From contig JACQAZ010000015.1 of NCBI GenBank assembly GCA_016194705.1, forward strand, positions 122,453 to 186,452: 64,000 bases of DNA, in the 5' to 3' direction. The notes under the pieces are model-generated. The model ran no database searches. It was not told the DNA's origin and saw only the letters and a list, made by a program, of their open reading frames with translations. Every line of letters starts with the position of its first letter. The first letter of the stretch is position 1. This DNA is from Elusimicrobiota bacterium. GTDB taxonomy: Bacteria > Elusimicrobiota > Elusimicrobia > UBA1565 > UBA9628. This document shows positions 28,402 through 37,600 of this stretch, one piece after another. Made by a program: the position numbers and the translations under genes.

Positions 28402-29783
28402 AGCTTATGCTCCTGAACGGGCTTGCCTTTGTAGAAGAACGAGAAGCCGATGTAGAGCGACCACGAGAGGATCATGATGGCCGTCGTGAGGATCGTAAAG
28501 ACATGCTGGTAGCCGAAGGTCGCCAGAAGCCCGAGATGCATCGTGAGGCTCGCGAGCTGATAGAGATTGTTGCTGGTCTTCTCGCTGATGACGCCGGCGT
28601 CGCGCATCTTGTTGATGACCGGCACGAGCAGTCCTCCCGAGATCATGCCCTGCAGGTTGTTGAGCAGCAGCAGGCCGATGCCGTGCGCCGAGTAGACCAA
28701 GGGGTTCTCGCCCAGCGGCCCGAGCACGAGCCGGTTGACGAACTCGGAGGCCACGAGCTGGACGTAGACGAAGAGCAGGTCGCCGAGCTTGGCCCGGCCG
28801 ATGCGGAGCATCCCGCTCATCTTGCCGAGGAACTTCATGTAGGTCTGGCCGAAGACGGTGAAGAGGGCGTCCTGCAGCTGGTACCACGAGGTCGAAGCCA
28901 CCGCGCGGACGAGACCGAGCTGCCCGTCGTGGACGCCCTTGACCGCGAAGGCGGTCCGGATGATCAGATTGATCCCAAAGGTCTTGGTCAGGAGGTAGAC
29001 GTAGTCCTGCCTGTTGGGCTTGGTCTTGGACGCGGCGAAGATCGACTTGATGTCCTTGAGGTACTGGGCGTTGAACTCGATGAAGCGGCGGGAGACGGCG
29101 GGCGCCTCTTTCGTCCGGCTTTGCCCAGGAGCGGCCGCGAGCGGCTGCGCCGAGGCCTCTTCACGGCGGGGAGCGGAGACCTCGACGGCTTGATGAGAAG
29201 CGGCTCCCCAGGCGCCCGGGACGGAAGACTTCGAGCGGCGGTCGAAGAAGCGAGTGAACAAAGTGAAGAACGAACCCGACGACTTCGCGGGCTGGGAGAG
29301 TTCCCGGCTCAGGCCGCCGGTCTGTGCCTCGACCATCTTGTCTGCGACCGGAGCGCCGTTCTCGGGAGAGACGACCGTCGCCGGCGTCGCGGCAGGCGCG
29401 GCGATCGGGATCGATTGAGGGCTGACGACGACCGGCTGGCCGCCGGCCTGCGCCGGGAGAATCGTCTCGACGCGGGCATTCGGGTTCGCGGCTCCCGCCG
29501 CGGCAGGCTCGACGCGGACCGAGTCGCCGACCGCGGGGATCTCGACGTTGACGCCGAGATCCTGATTCCCTGAAGGCAGAAGCTGCGGGGCCGCGGGTTG
29601 TTTCCCAAGATTGCCGGTTCCGCCGAGGTTGACCTGCGCTGAGACCTTCGCGCCTTCAACGACGTCGGCCGCGGCGGCGTAAAATGAAGAACCCTGCTCG
29701 GCCGCGAGCAGGGCGGATGCCAAAAGGACGGCCAGGGCTTTGCGCCACCGCTGCGGATTCTTCTCTTTCAGGTGCCTGATCAC
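28398..29783 (-). CDS. Pro-rich exported region fused to an unknown multi-spanning membrane domain
   Basis: GTG at 29783 is preferred to the GTG/ATG-like codons further upstream: it follows an AAGGGAAAG purine run and begins a short positive segment plus hydrophobic stretch (ALAVLLASALLAAEQG). The product is 461 residues. Residues about 35-230 are Ala/Pro/Val-rich and low-complexity, of a type seen in several proteins here. Residues about 260-455 are the domain shared with the gene at 22955-24028, with five or six hydrophobic segments and the shared blocks TKPNRQD, STSWYQLQDA, GQTYMKFLG, LGPLGENPLVYS and YQLASLTM. Family and function are unknown. It is first in the amylase operon and overlaps the secreted amylase by 4 bp. 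Confidence 0.8.
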   Translation of the reverse strand: MIRHLKEKNPQRWRKALAVLLASALLAAEQGSSFYAAAADVVEGAKVSAQVNLGGTGNLGKQPAAPQLLPSGNQDLGVNVEIPAVGDSVRVEPAAAGAANPNARVETILPAQAGGQPVVVSPQSIPIAAPAATPATVVSPENGAPVADKMVEAQTGGLSRELSQPAKSSGSFFTLFTRFFDRRSKSSVPGAWGAASHQAVEVSAPRREEASAQPLAAAPGQSRTKEAPAVSRRFIEFNAQYLKDIKSIFAASKTKPNRQDYVYLLTKTFGINLIIRTAFAVKGVHDGQLGLVRAVASTSWYQLQDALFTVFGQTYMKFLGKMSGMLRIGRAKLGDLLFVYVQLVASEFVNRLVLGPLGENPLVYSAHGIGLLLLNNLQGMISGGLLVPVINKMRDAGVISEKTSNNLYQLASLTMHLGLLATFGYQHVFTILTTAIMILSWSLYIGFSFFYKGKPVQEHKL

Positions 29784-29825
29784 CTTTCCCTTTTCCTTAT
29801 AAAGCGCCGACACGATCCTATTAGG

Positions 29826-29891
29826 AGTGTAGCGTTCTAGCCTAGCCCGAGGCAGGGCCGTGTAGGCACCGGGCACCGGGTAATGGGCCTA
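29826..29891 (-). promoter_or_regulatory. Promoter of the amylase operon with upstream TAGGCCC motif
   Basis: Minus strand: a -10 TACACT at 29826-29831 lies 42 nt before the GTG start at 29783, with no recognisable -35 at the right distance. TAGGCCC (29885-29891) begins 60 bp upstream of the -10 and continues into ATTACCCGG. The same motif and spacing occur at 40.4 and 41.9 kb, suggesting an activator site. Confidence 0.5.
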
Positions 29892-29920
29892 GCGCAAAAT
29901 GGGCCCTCCGGCTCCAGGCC

Positions 29921-29949
29921 TTGAAAGAAGGGGCGGCCGGGCTTATACT
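29921..29949 (+). promoter_or_regulatory. Promoter, apparently leaderless, of the 29959 gene
   Basis: TTGAAA (29921-29926), 17-bp spacer, TATACT (29944-29949). The ATG at 29959 follows only 9 nt later, so the transcript should start almost at the start codon. There is no Shine-Dalgarno. Confidence 0.65.
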
Positions 29950-29958
29950 TCAGGGTGA

Positions 29959-31251
29959 ATGGTCTACTTCCTCGTCAGCATGGTCGCCTTGGCCTTGACC
30001 TCGATCTTCGTGCTGGCCGAGGACGCCCTGCCCTTCGCCCGCGCGCGCCGCAAGAAATTCGCGCGAAAGTCTTACCTCGAGAAGCTCCTCGAATTGCTGC
30101 CTCCGGTCGTCGGCCGGCGCCTACTCGGGCTCGACCGCGAGGAACAGGCCGAGGAGGCGCTCAAGTCCGCGCTCGCCGACTGGGCGACGGCCGGCCGCAC
30201 CTCGCTGACCGACCAGACCCGGCCCGACCGCGAGCAGAAGACCAGCGCGCAAGGAAAAGCCATGGCGGCCTTGACCTACCTCCCGGCCGAGCGGCTCATC
30301 GCCTTGGTCGGCGAGACGCCGCTCTCCTGGCTGCGCAAGCGGGCCGTCGAGCTCTTGGAGCGCAGGGCTTTGAGCGTCCCTCAGCTGGTCCGGCTCTGGT
30401 CCGCGGCGGGCGGCGACCCGGCGCTCATCGAAGGCCTCGGGCGCTTGGCGGCCTCGCGCCTCCATGAACGAACGCTTCCTCCCGATATCCCGGTCGAGCT
30501 TCTGGCCGCGGCCGTCGACTCGGGAGACGCCCAGCCTCAAGTCGTAGAGGCTCTCATTGAACGCAGACCTCCCCCTCTCGAGCGCCTGCTATGGTATCTC
30601 CACCGCGACGGGACCAACTCGCGCCTGCTCGCCCACGCCAGGGCCCGCCTGCCCGATTGCGATCTGCCATCCTTGGCGCGCCTCAAGGCCGGTCTCGGCG
30701 AGGACTCTGCGCTCTCCTCCGAGCTCGACGCCGCGCTCTCGTCGGCGGCCTCACGGCTGCCGCCGCCCGAGCTCAGCCGCGCGGCCGAGGATTATCCGGA
30801 GCTCGCCGGGGTCGTCGTCGCCGAGATCGTGCGGCGCCTGGGGCATCTCTGCTCGCCGATTACGCTCAAGCACTCCGATCGCGGCGGCCGGCCGCGCGTA
30901 CGCGACGAGGAGCGCCTGCGCGAGCTCGGCGAAAGGCTTCTCGCCCATGCCCGTCCCGAGGAAGCCGAGAAGCTCATCGACGAGATCCTCTCGCTCGAGC
31001 TGCGGCGCTCCCGAGCGGGTCTGGCTCCGGTCTGCGCCCGCGACGTCGCCGCGATGCTTTGCCGCTACCCGACGGGCGTGGTCGGCGCGCAGGCCGCCAA
31101 GGCCCTGGGGCTCTTCGCGACCCGAGCCGCCATCGAGCCGCTCGCCGAGGCCGCCTCGTCGCTCGACGAGAACATCCGGCTCAAGGCGCTCGACGCCATC
31201 TCCGCCATCAACGAGCGCGCCTCGCGCCCGGCCTCCCGCCGCAAGCATTGA
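29959..31251 (+). CDS. Membrane-anchored helical-repeat (HEAT-like) protein
   Basis: This 430-residue protein has one N-terminal hydrophobic helix (VYFLVSMVALALTSIFVLA), which is probably a signal anchor. The rest is almost entirely amphipathic helix pairs rich in Ala, Leu, Arg and Glu. The C-terminal third (VGAQAAKALGLFATRAAIEPLAEAA to LKALDAISAI) reads like HEAT/Armadillo-type units. Such repeats usually serve as protein-binding scaffolds; no enzymatic motif is visible. The ATG at 29959 is placed by a consensus promoter ending 9 nt upstream. It is divergent from the amylase operon and stands alone on the plus strand. Function unknown. Confidence 0.75.
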   Translation: MVYFLVSMVALALTSIFVLAEDALPFARARRKKFARKSYLEKLLELLPPVVGRRLLGLDREEQAEEALKSALADWATAGRTSLTDQTRPDREQKTSAQGKAMAALTYLPAERLIALVGETPLSWLRKRAVELLERRALSVPQLVRLWSAAGGDPALIEGLGRLAASRLHERTLPPDIPVELLAAAVDSGDAQPQVVEALIERRPPPLERLLWYLHRDGTNSRLLAHARARLPDCDLPSLARLKAGLGEDSALSSELDAALSSAASRLPPPELSRAAEDYPELAGVVVAEIVRRLGHLCSPITLKHSDRGGRPRVRDEERLRELGERLLAHARPEEAEKLIDEILSLELRRSRAGLAPVCARDVAAMLCRYPTGVVGAQAAKALGLFATRAAIEPLAEAASSLDENIRLKALDAISAINERASRPASRRKH

Positions 31252-31357
31252 CCGAGATCAACGCCCGAGATCAATCCCCGCCGTTGAGCCGCGTCCTGCT
31301 CCAGCCGCCCTCAATGGATGTACCATGAGATCAGAAAGAGAGAGACAAGGAGCCATT

Positions 31358-31669
31358 ATGATCCAAACAGTGGCGTTGACCATCCTGATGCCCATCACGG
31401 CCTCGATTCCGACGACGCCGGTCCGCCTTCCCGGGCCGAGCGTGCCCGTCGGCATCAACCAGAGCATCCGCCTTCCAGGGCCGGTCCTCCCCATCGCGCG
31501 AGTTCAGCTCGACGGAGCCAGGCCCGCGCCGTCCAAGACCGCGCCGTCGGCCATCGAGACTCTGCGCGATCTTTTCAAGGACGACCGCCCGCTGCCGTTC
31601 AAGAAAACGTTCGACAACGCGACCTTGCCGGAAGTCGACCTGGCAAACGAGATCGGACTCGGACGCTAG
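31358..31669 (+). CDS. Small Pro-rich exported protein
   Basis: A 103-residue frame starts at the ATG at 31358, placed by an AAGGAG Shine-Dalgarno 5 nt upstream; an in-frame ATG at 31325 would put that site inside the gene. The N-terminus (MIQTVALTILMPITASIP) is a weak signal-like hydrophobic stretch. RLPGPSVPV and RLPGPVLPI form an internal repeat, similar in style to the Pro-rich linkers after the signal peptides of the secreted amylase and the protease chimera. The C-terminal half is charged (LRDLFKDDRPLPFKKTF). It ends with TAG 3 bp from the convergent chimera gene. Function unknown; the ribosome-binding site is the main support. Confidence 0.6.
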   Translation: MIQTVALTILMPITASIPTTPVRLPGPSVPVGINQSIRLPGPVLPIARVQLDGARPAPSKTAPSAIETLRDLFKDDRPLPFKKTFDNATLPEVDLANEIGLGR

Positions 31670-31672
31670 CCC

Positions 31673-34600
31673 CTAGCGCCGGTTCGCAAGGACGCGCAGG
31701 ACCTCGGCGACGCTCCAGGCCTGCGAGCGCGTCCCTCCGGGCTTCTGGTCGGACGTGCGGCCCGCGAAGAGGCGGCCGAGCCCCTTGGGGTCGTCGAGCG
31801 AGGCGCGCAGGACCGCCGGATCGGGCGCTCCCCCGTCGAAGACCTCGGGAAGCGAGCCCAACGGGTTCGCGACGAGGTGCTCGGCCAAGGGCTTGAGCAG
31901 GCCCAGCGCCTCCTCGCGGATGCGTTCTTCCTTCCAGCCCTGGCCGCGCCGCACGATCCTCAAGGCGTCCAGATAAGGCCCGATCAGCCAAGGCCACACG
32001 GCGCCCTGGTGGTAGGCCTGGTCCTTCTCGATCGCCGGCCTGCTCGTGTCGTAGCGAGCCTGATAATAGCTGTCGCGGAAGGACAGCGTGCGCAGTCCGT
32101 ACGGCGTCAGCAGATCGCGCGTCGCGGCCAGCACGAGGGCCCTTTGGCGCCCGGGCGAGAGCAGATCGCCGCCGTGGCTGACCGCGAAGAGCATGTTGGG
32201 CCGGATCGCGGCGGAATGCGGATCGCCGTCGACGACATCCTTGAGCGCGCCGCCCTTGCCGCCCCAGGCCTTCGCGTTATCCCCGGTCTCGAACCAGAAT
32301 CTTTCGTTGAAGGACTTCTTGACCTTGTCGGCCAGCGCGTCGAGCTCCTTGCCTGAGCCCTTGTTCCTGCGCTGCGATTCGGCCAGGAATCTCAGCGAAG
32401 AATACCAGAGCGCGTTGATCTCGACGGCCTTCCCGTTTCTCGGCGTGACCGGCTTGTCGCGCCCGTCGGGGTCGGCGTCCATCCAGGTCGCCTGCGCGGG
32501 GCTCATGATGAGCCCGTCTGAGTCCATCGCGATCCTGTTGAGGCGATTGAAGCGCTGGTAGCCCGTGCCGGAGCGGTAGCGCGCGACGATCCGGCCCATG
32601 ACGGGAGACATCTCCGCGGCGAAAGCCCAATCGCCGGTCGTCTCGGCGTACTTTTTGACGGCCGCGATGAACCACAGCGGCGCGTCGACCGTGTTGTAAT
32701 CGGCTCCGTCGGGGTTCTGCGGCGACCAACGCGAGGCGTCCCAGATCTTGTTGGGGATCAGACCCTCGTGCTCGAAGCGCGAGAAGCGCCGCATGACTTC
32801 CTTGGCCTCGTCGAAGCGTCCCGTCGAAAGCAGCAGGCCGGGCAAGGAGACGAAGGTGTCGCGGCCCCATTCCTCCAAGAACCAGTCGACGCTCGCGGCC
32901 CAGATCTGCGTCGAGCCGCCCGCGTGCTTGACGAAGGAGTCGCCGGCCTTGGCGAGCACGGACTTCACCGCCTGCTCTTCGCGCCACACGTTGCCCTCCT
33001 TGGCGGCCTTCAAGGCCGTGAGCTGGGGCCTGGCGTCCTCGCGCACGCGGGCCAGATAGTCCCCGTCCTCGGGCCGAGGCGTTCGGTAGCGCCAGTACGA
33101 GCGTCCGTCGTTGACCACCTTGATGGGCGTCGGATCCCCCAATTCGTCTCCCAAAGTGTAGCCGATGAAACGCGCGCTGCGGCCCGAGGTCGCCTCGCGG
33201 CTCTTCTCCAGGTACCGCGCCATGAATCCCAGTTGGCGGGGGTCGTCGGGGGAGCCGACCTTCTTCCAATCCCCGTAGATCGTCATGAAGCCGTGTTTGA
33301 TCGCGTCGGCGTCCTTGCCCTCGAAGGCCTCGGCCACGGGGAGGGCTCCGCGCTCTGAGAAGACTTTCGCCAATGCTTCGACGTAGGGTTCGCCCGGCTC
33401 GTCGCCGCTGGCCAGCTGGCCGTTGCCGAAGTTGTAGGCGAAGTGCAGGGCGTCGACCCTGCCCCCGTCGAAACCGAAGGCGAGCCAGTGCCGGTAGAGG
33501 TCGAGCATCGGCTTATAGCCGTCGGCCTTGAGCTGGGTCCAATTCCAGAGGGCCAAGTCGAGCCAGTCCTCGTGGACCCATTGGTTCTTGATGCCGGGAT
33601 TGCGGATTCTGAGGTCGGTGAAAAGCTCCGGGCGCTTCCACGCGTCCACGGAATTCTTGGCGCGGAACATCGGGATGTCGAAGAGGACGTGGCCGCCGCT
33701 GGCGTGGACCTCGGCGAGCGCGGCCTGGAGCTGGCCGTAGGCCAGCCATTGCGAATACTTCCGCACCTCGGTCATCGCGCCGAAGCGCGCGTCCTTGCGG
33801 GCCCCCTCAACGTCCGCCGGGGTCCAGTCGAGCGAGGGTCTGCCGATCAGGCTCGACAAAGCCATGAACTCGGCGTACTCGCCAAGCCAGGAGTCGTTCT
33901 CCGCGCGGAACGCCTCGAACTCAGCCGCCCGCGGCGTTGCGCGCGCCAGCTCGCGCGACTGAAAATTCCTGTACGCCGACTGGGCGACTGCTCCCTCGCG
34001 CTCCCGCACGGCTCTGTAGTCGACGCTGCGGGGGTCGGCGGGCTTGAGCTTCGCGCGAAGCGCGGCGTCGACTTCATTGACGAGCGACCAGTCGAGGCTG
34101 TCCTCGCTCAAGGCGTAGAGGCTGACCGGGGCGTAGGGGCTTTCGTCGAGGATCGCGAAATGGGGCAGGAGGAGGACGGTGTCGGCGCCGTGCTTGGAGA
34201 GGTTGTCCTTAAAGAACCCAGGGAGGTCGCTGAATTTTCCCACGCCGGGATCGTCCCCGCCGCGGCGCAGCGAGAAAATGGGCACTGAGACGGCCTCATG
34301 CGTCGCGGAAGAATCCTTCCACCAGCCGGCGGGCGGGCCGCGGCCGCTGGACGGCGAGCCGTGCCCCGGAGCCAGCGCGCGCGCCGAGCCCGCGGCCATG
34401 GCCGCGACCGAATGCAGGCCCTTGGGGACGACCGCGCGCGCCGCGCGCGCATAGGGGTCCTTCATTCGGTTCCAGAAGCCGAGCCCGTTCTGGGACTTGC
34501 CCAGCGACGGATCGAAGCGCCCTCGCGCCTGTTCGATCAGGGCCGCCGATTCCCGGGCCACCCCCTGCGGGTCCTTGAGGCGCTCCTCGAGCAAAGCCAG

Positions 34601-37600
34601 GGCCTTGGCCTCGTCGCCGAAAAGGCCGCCGCCGACCTCGGAGATCTTGTGGGCGGGCATCGCCGAAAGCGTCTGCTTGACGAGGCTCTCGATGTAGAGG
34701 AAGAAGCCGTCGGGCAAGACGCCGCTCTGCGCGATGAAGTCAGCCGCCAGGCGCTTGGCGAGCCCCGCGATCTTCTCGGCGCTGCGCGCGGCGGCCACCC
34801 CGGTCCCGTAGGCCGGCGCCGCTTTGCTGCCCAAAGACATCGCCTCGGCCGCCGCCTTCGCCATGCCCTCGAGATCGGCATCGGCGACGAGATCGGTCCA
34901 GGTCACGCCGGGGTTCTCGTCGGTCCCGCGGCCCGAGTAGAACTGCAGGCCCGTCTTTTCTCCGGCCGCCGCCACGGTCGCGCCCAGGCCCGCGTCCGCG
35001 GGCGAGCTGATCGAGTCCTCGCTCGGGCCGCCATTGCCCGTCGGCAGGACCATCTCGTAGTTATTCAGAACGAGGCGGTTGATCAGCTCTCCCAAAGGTC
35101 CGCGCACCGGCTTGTCGTCCTTCTTGAGAGCCGGCCCCGCCAGCGCGATGGCAACGACCGTGGGAGATTTGAGCGGCTCCGCGACGCGGGACGCGATCTC
35201 CTCGAGGACCGCCATCACCATGGCTTCCGAGACGCCGCGCTCGGCCGAGAGCCTGACCAACGAGAGGTCCGCGCCGGCGGGGATCGCGGAGGGCCCCGCG
35301 GCCAGGTCGAGCGAGAGCCCGCCCGCGATGGGGCCGCGCGAGACCGGGGCGGCCGTCGAATAATACGGCCGCGAGAGCCTGGCGGTGAACCCCAAGCGCC
35401 GCATCTCGAGGGAGAACGCGAAGAGCTTGTGCTCGGGAACGCGCACCCAAAGGGCCTTCGACAACGGCAGGGCATCCTGCTGACTCGCGGAGAACCGCGC
35501 CAGCAGCGCAGCATCGAGCCCCGCGGACGCGTTGGGAGCCTCGACGATGACGTCGAGAGGCCCCAAGGCCGGATCGACGCCGGGCACGCCGAGCCCGCCC
35601 GGATCGGGCAGGGGCGTGGGAACGTCGAGAGGGATGCTCAGGGCCTTGCCCAGCAATGAGACCAGCTCGCCGAGCGCGCCGGGCCGCTGGGCCGCCACGC
35701 GGTTCTTGAGCACGAAGGCCGTAGCCGCGGACTTGACGGGCTCCTGGCGCAGCAGCCCCAAGAGCCTGCGGTCTTGAAGCGCCGTCGGGAAGAACTTCGA
35801 GATCGTGCGCGTCAGCGCGAGGTTCTGGGGCCCGGCCGCTGCCAGCAGGTCGACGAAGACCTGGTCCGTGATCGCGCCCGGCTGGTTCTGCGCGACATTG
35901 TAGAGGGCCGCGGCGGCCAAATGCCGGATGTTGCCGCGCTCGCGCAGGTCGTTGACTTTCGCCGAGAGCGCCTGCGCCTCGACGGCGGTTGTCTTGTTGC
36001 GCAGTTGGCCCAGGAGCCAGACGGCGGAATAGCGCGACTGCTTGCCCTTGCTGTTGTTCTGCTCGTCCTCGAACCTCGTCTGGGCGAGGATGCGGCCGAC
36101 CTCCGATGCGTCCCCGTGACGCGCCAGGGCGTACGCCGAGTAGATCGCCACATCCCAGCGCGGGTCGGCCGCGGCGGTCTTAAGCTCGGCGTCGGCGGCG
36201 CGCGAGGGGTTCTCGGCGAGCGCCAGCAGCGCCATCTGGCGAACGCGCGCGTCCTCATCGTGGAGCGCGGCGTCCAACAGGGCTTGAACGGAGCTCGCGG
36301 CCCTGCAGTTGAGGAGCACCAAGGCGGCTTGGCGCCGCACGAGCCAGACCGGGTCCTTGAGCGCCTCAAGCAGGGCCGGCAGCGCCGCGTCGCGCGCCGC
36401 GTTGAATTTCCGGACCATCTCGGCGTAGACCTTGTCGCCCACCGCAGGTTTGTCGACCGCTTGCGCGTCCTCATCCTCGCTCGCGGGCTGGTCTTCGAAG
36501 CGCGCCTGGGCGTCGCTCTTGGCGATCTCTGCGGTTTTCCTGATCGTCTTTCCCGCCTCGATGACGCTCTTGTAGCGCGCGATCCAGGCCCAGGAGTCGG
36601 CACCGGCCTCGGGCGCGAGACCGGCCAGGCCGGGGACCTTGGAGAGTCGGAAGAGCAGAGAACCGCTGACTGCGGAGAGCACGAGCTTGACGGCCGCGCC
36701 CGCGTTGACGAGGCCCGCCCCTTGGAACCAGACAGGGACCTGCATGTCGGTGGCCGTGCGCATGAGGACGGCCTTGACCGAGAGCGGCAGGTTCTCGTAG
36801 ACGAAGTCGCGGATCGCGCGCGCCATCTTGAGCGCCTGCTTGACGAGCAAGGCGATGGCCGCGATCATGGGCGCGGCCATCGAGGTCCCCGACATGCCCG
36901 TGTGCTTCTTGTCTGGCAGGTCCGAGGGACCGGCCGGCATGTCCTTGGACTTGACCGAGTAGACGCCGCGCTTGTAGACGTTGGGGTCGCCGGGGTCGGT
37001 CACCACGTCGCCGCCGATGGCCGCGAGATCCGGCTTGATTTCGGCCCAGTCGACGGCGCTGTCGCCGGGCCGGTCGGGGCCCACGGAGCTGAAGAAGGCG
37101 ATCTCGGGGACCTTGTCGTCCTCGCTCTTGGCCGCGGCGGCCACCGAGATGACGTTTTCGCCGGCCGAGGGCTGGCTGATCGTCTCGTCGAAGGGGCCGG
37201 CGTTGCCCGCGCTGGCCACGACGATGATGTACTCGCCCTTGGAATTTTTCTGCAGGGTCAGCTGCGAGAAGAACCGGGCGAGGTTGTCCGAGGAATTTCC
37301 GCGGCTGCCGAGGCTCAAGCTGATGACGTCGACGCCGCGGTGCAGCCCCAGCGTGCCGGCGCCCATGATGTCGCCGTCGGCGGCGCCAGGGGACTCGCGG
37401 CTGAAGACCTTGGCCATGAGTCCCCGAGCGCCCTTGGCCATCCCCGTGAAGAGCGAGCTGCCCGAGATCGAGATGCCCGCCGTGTGGGAGCCGTGGCCGA
37501 TCCAGTCCTCGGGCCCTTCGTGGACCATGTCGACGCGGTCCAGACGTCCCTCGAAGTCCTCGTGGGCGGCGTCGGCCCCCGTGTCGATCCACTCGATGAG

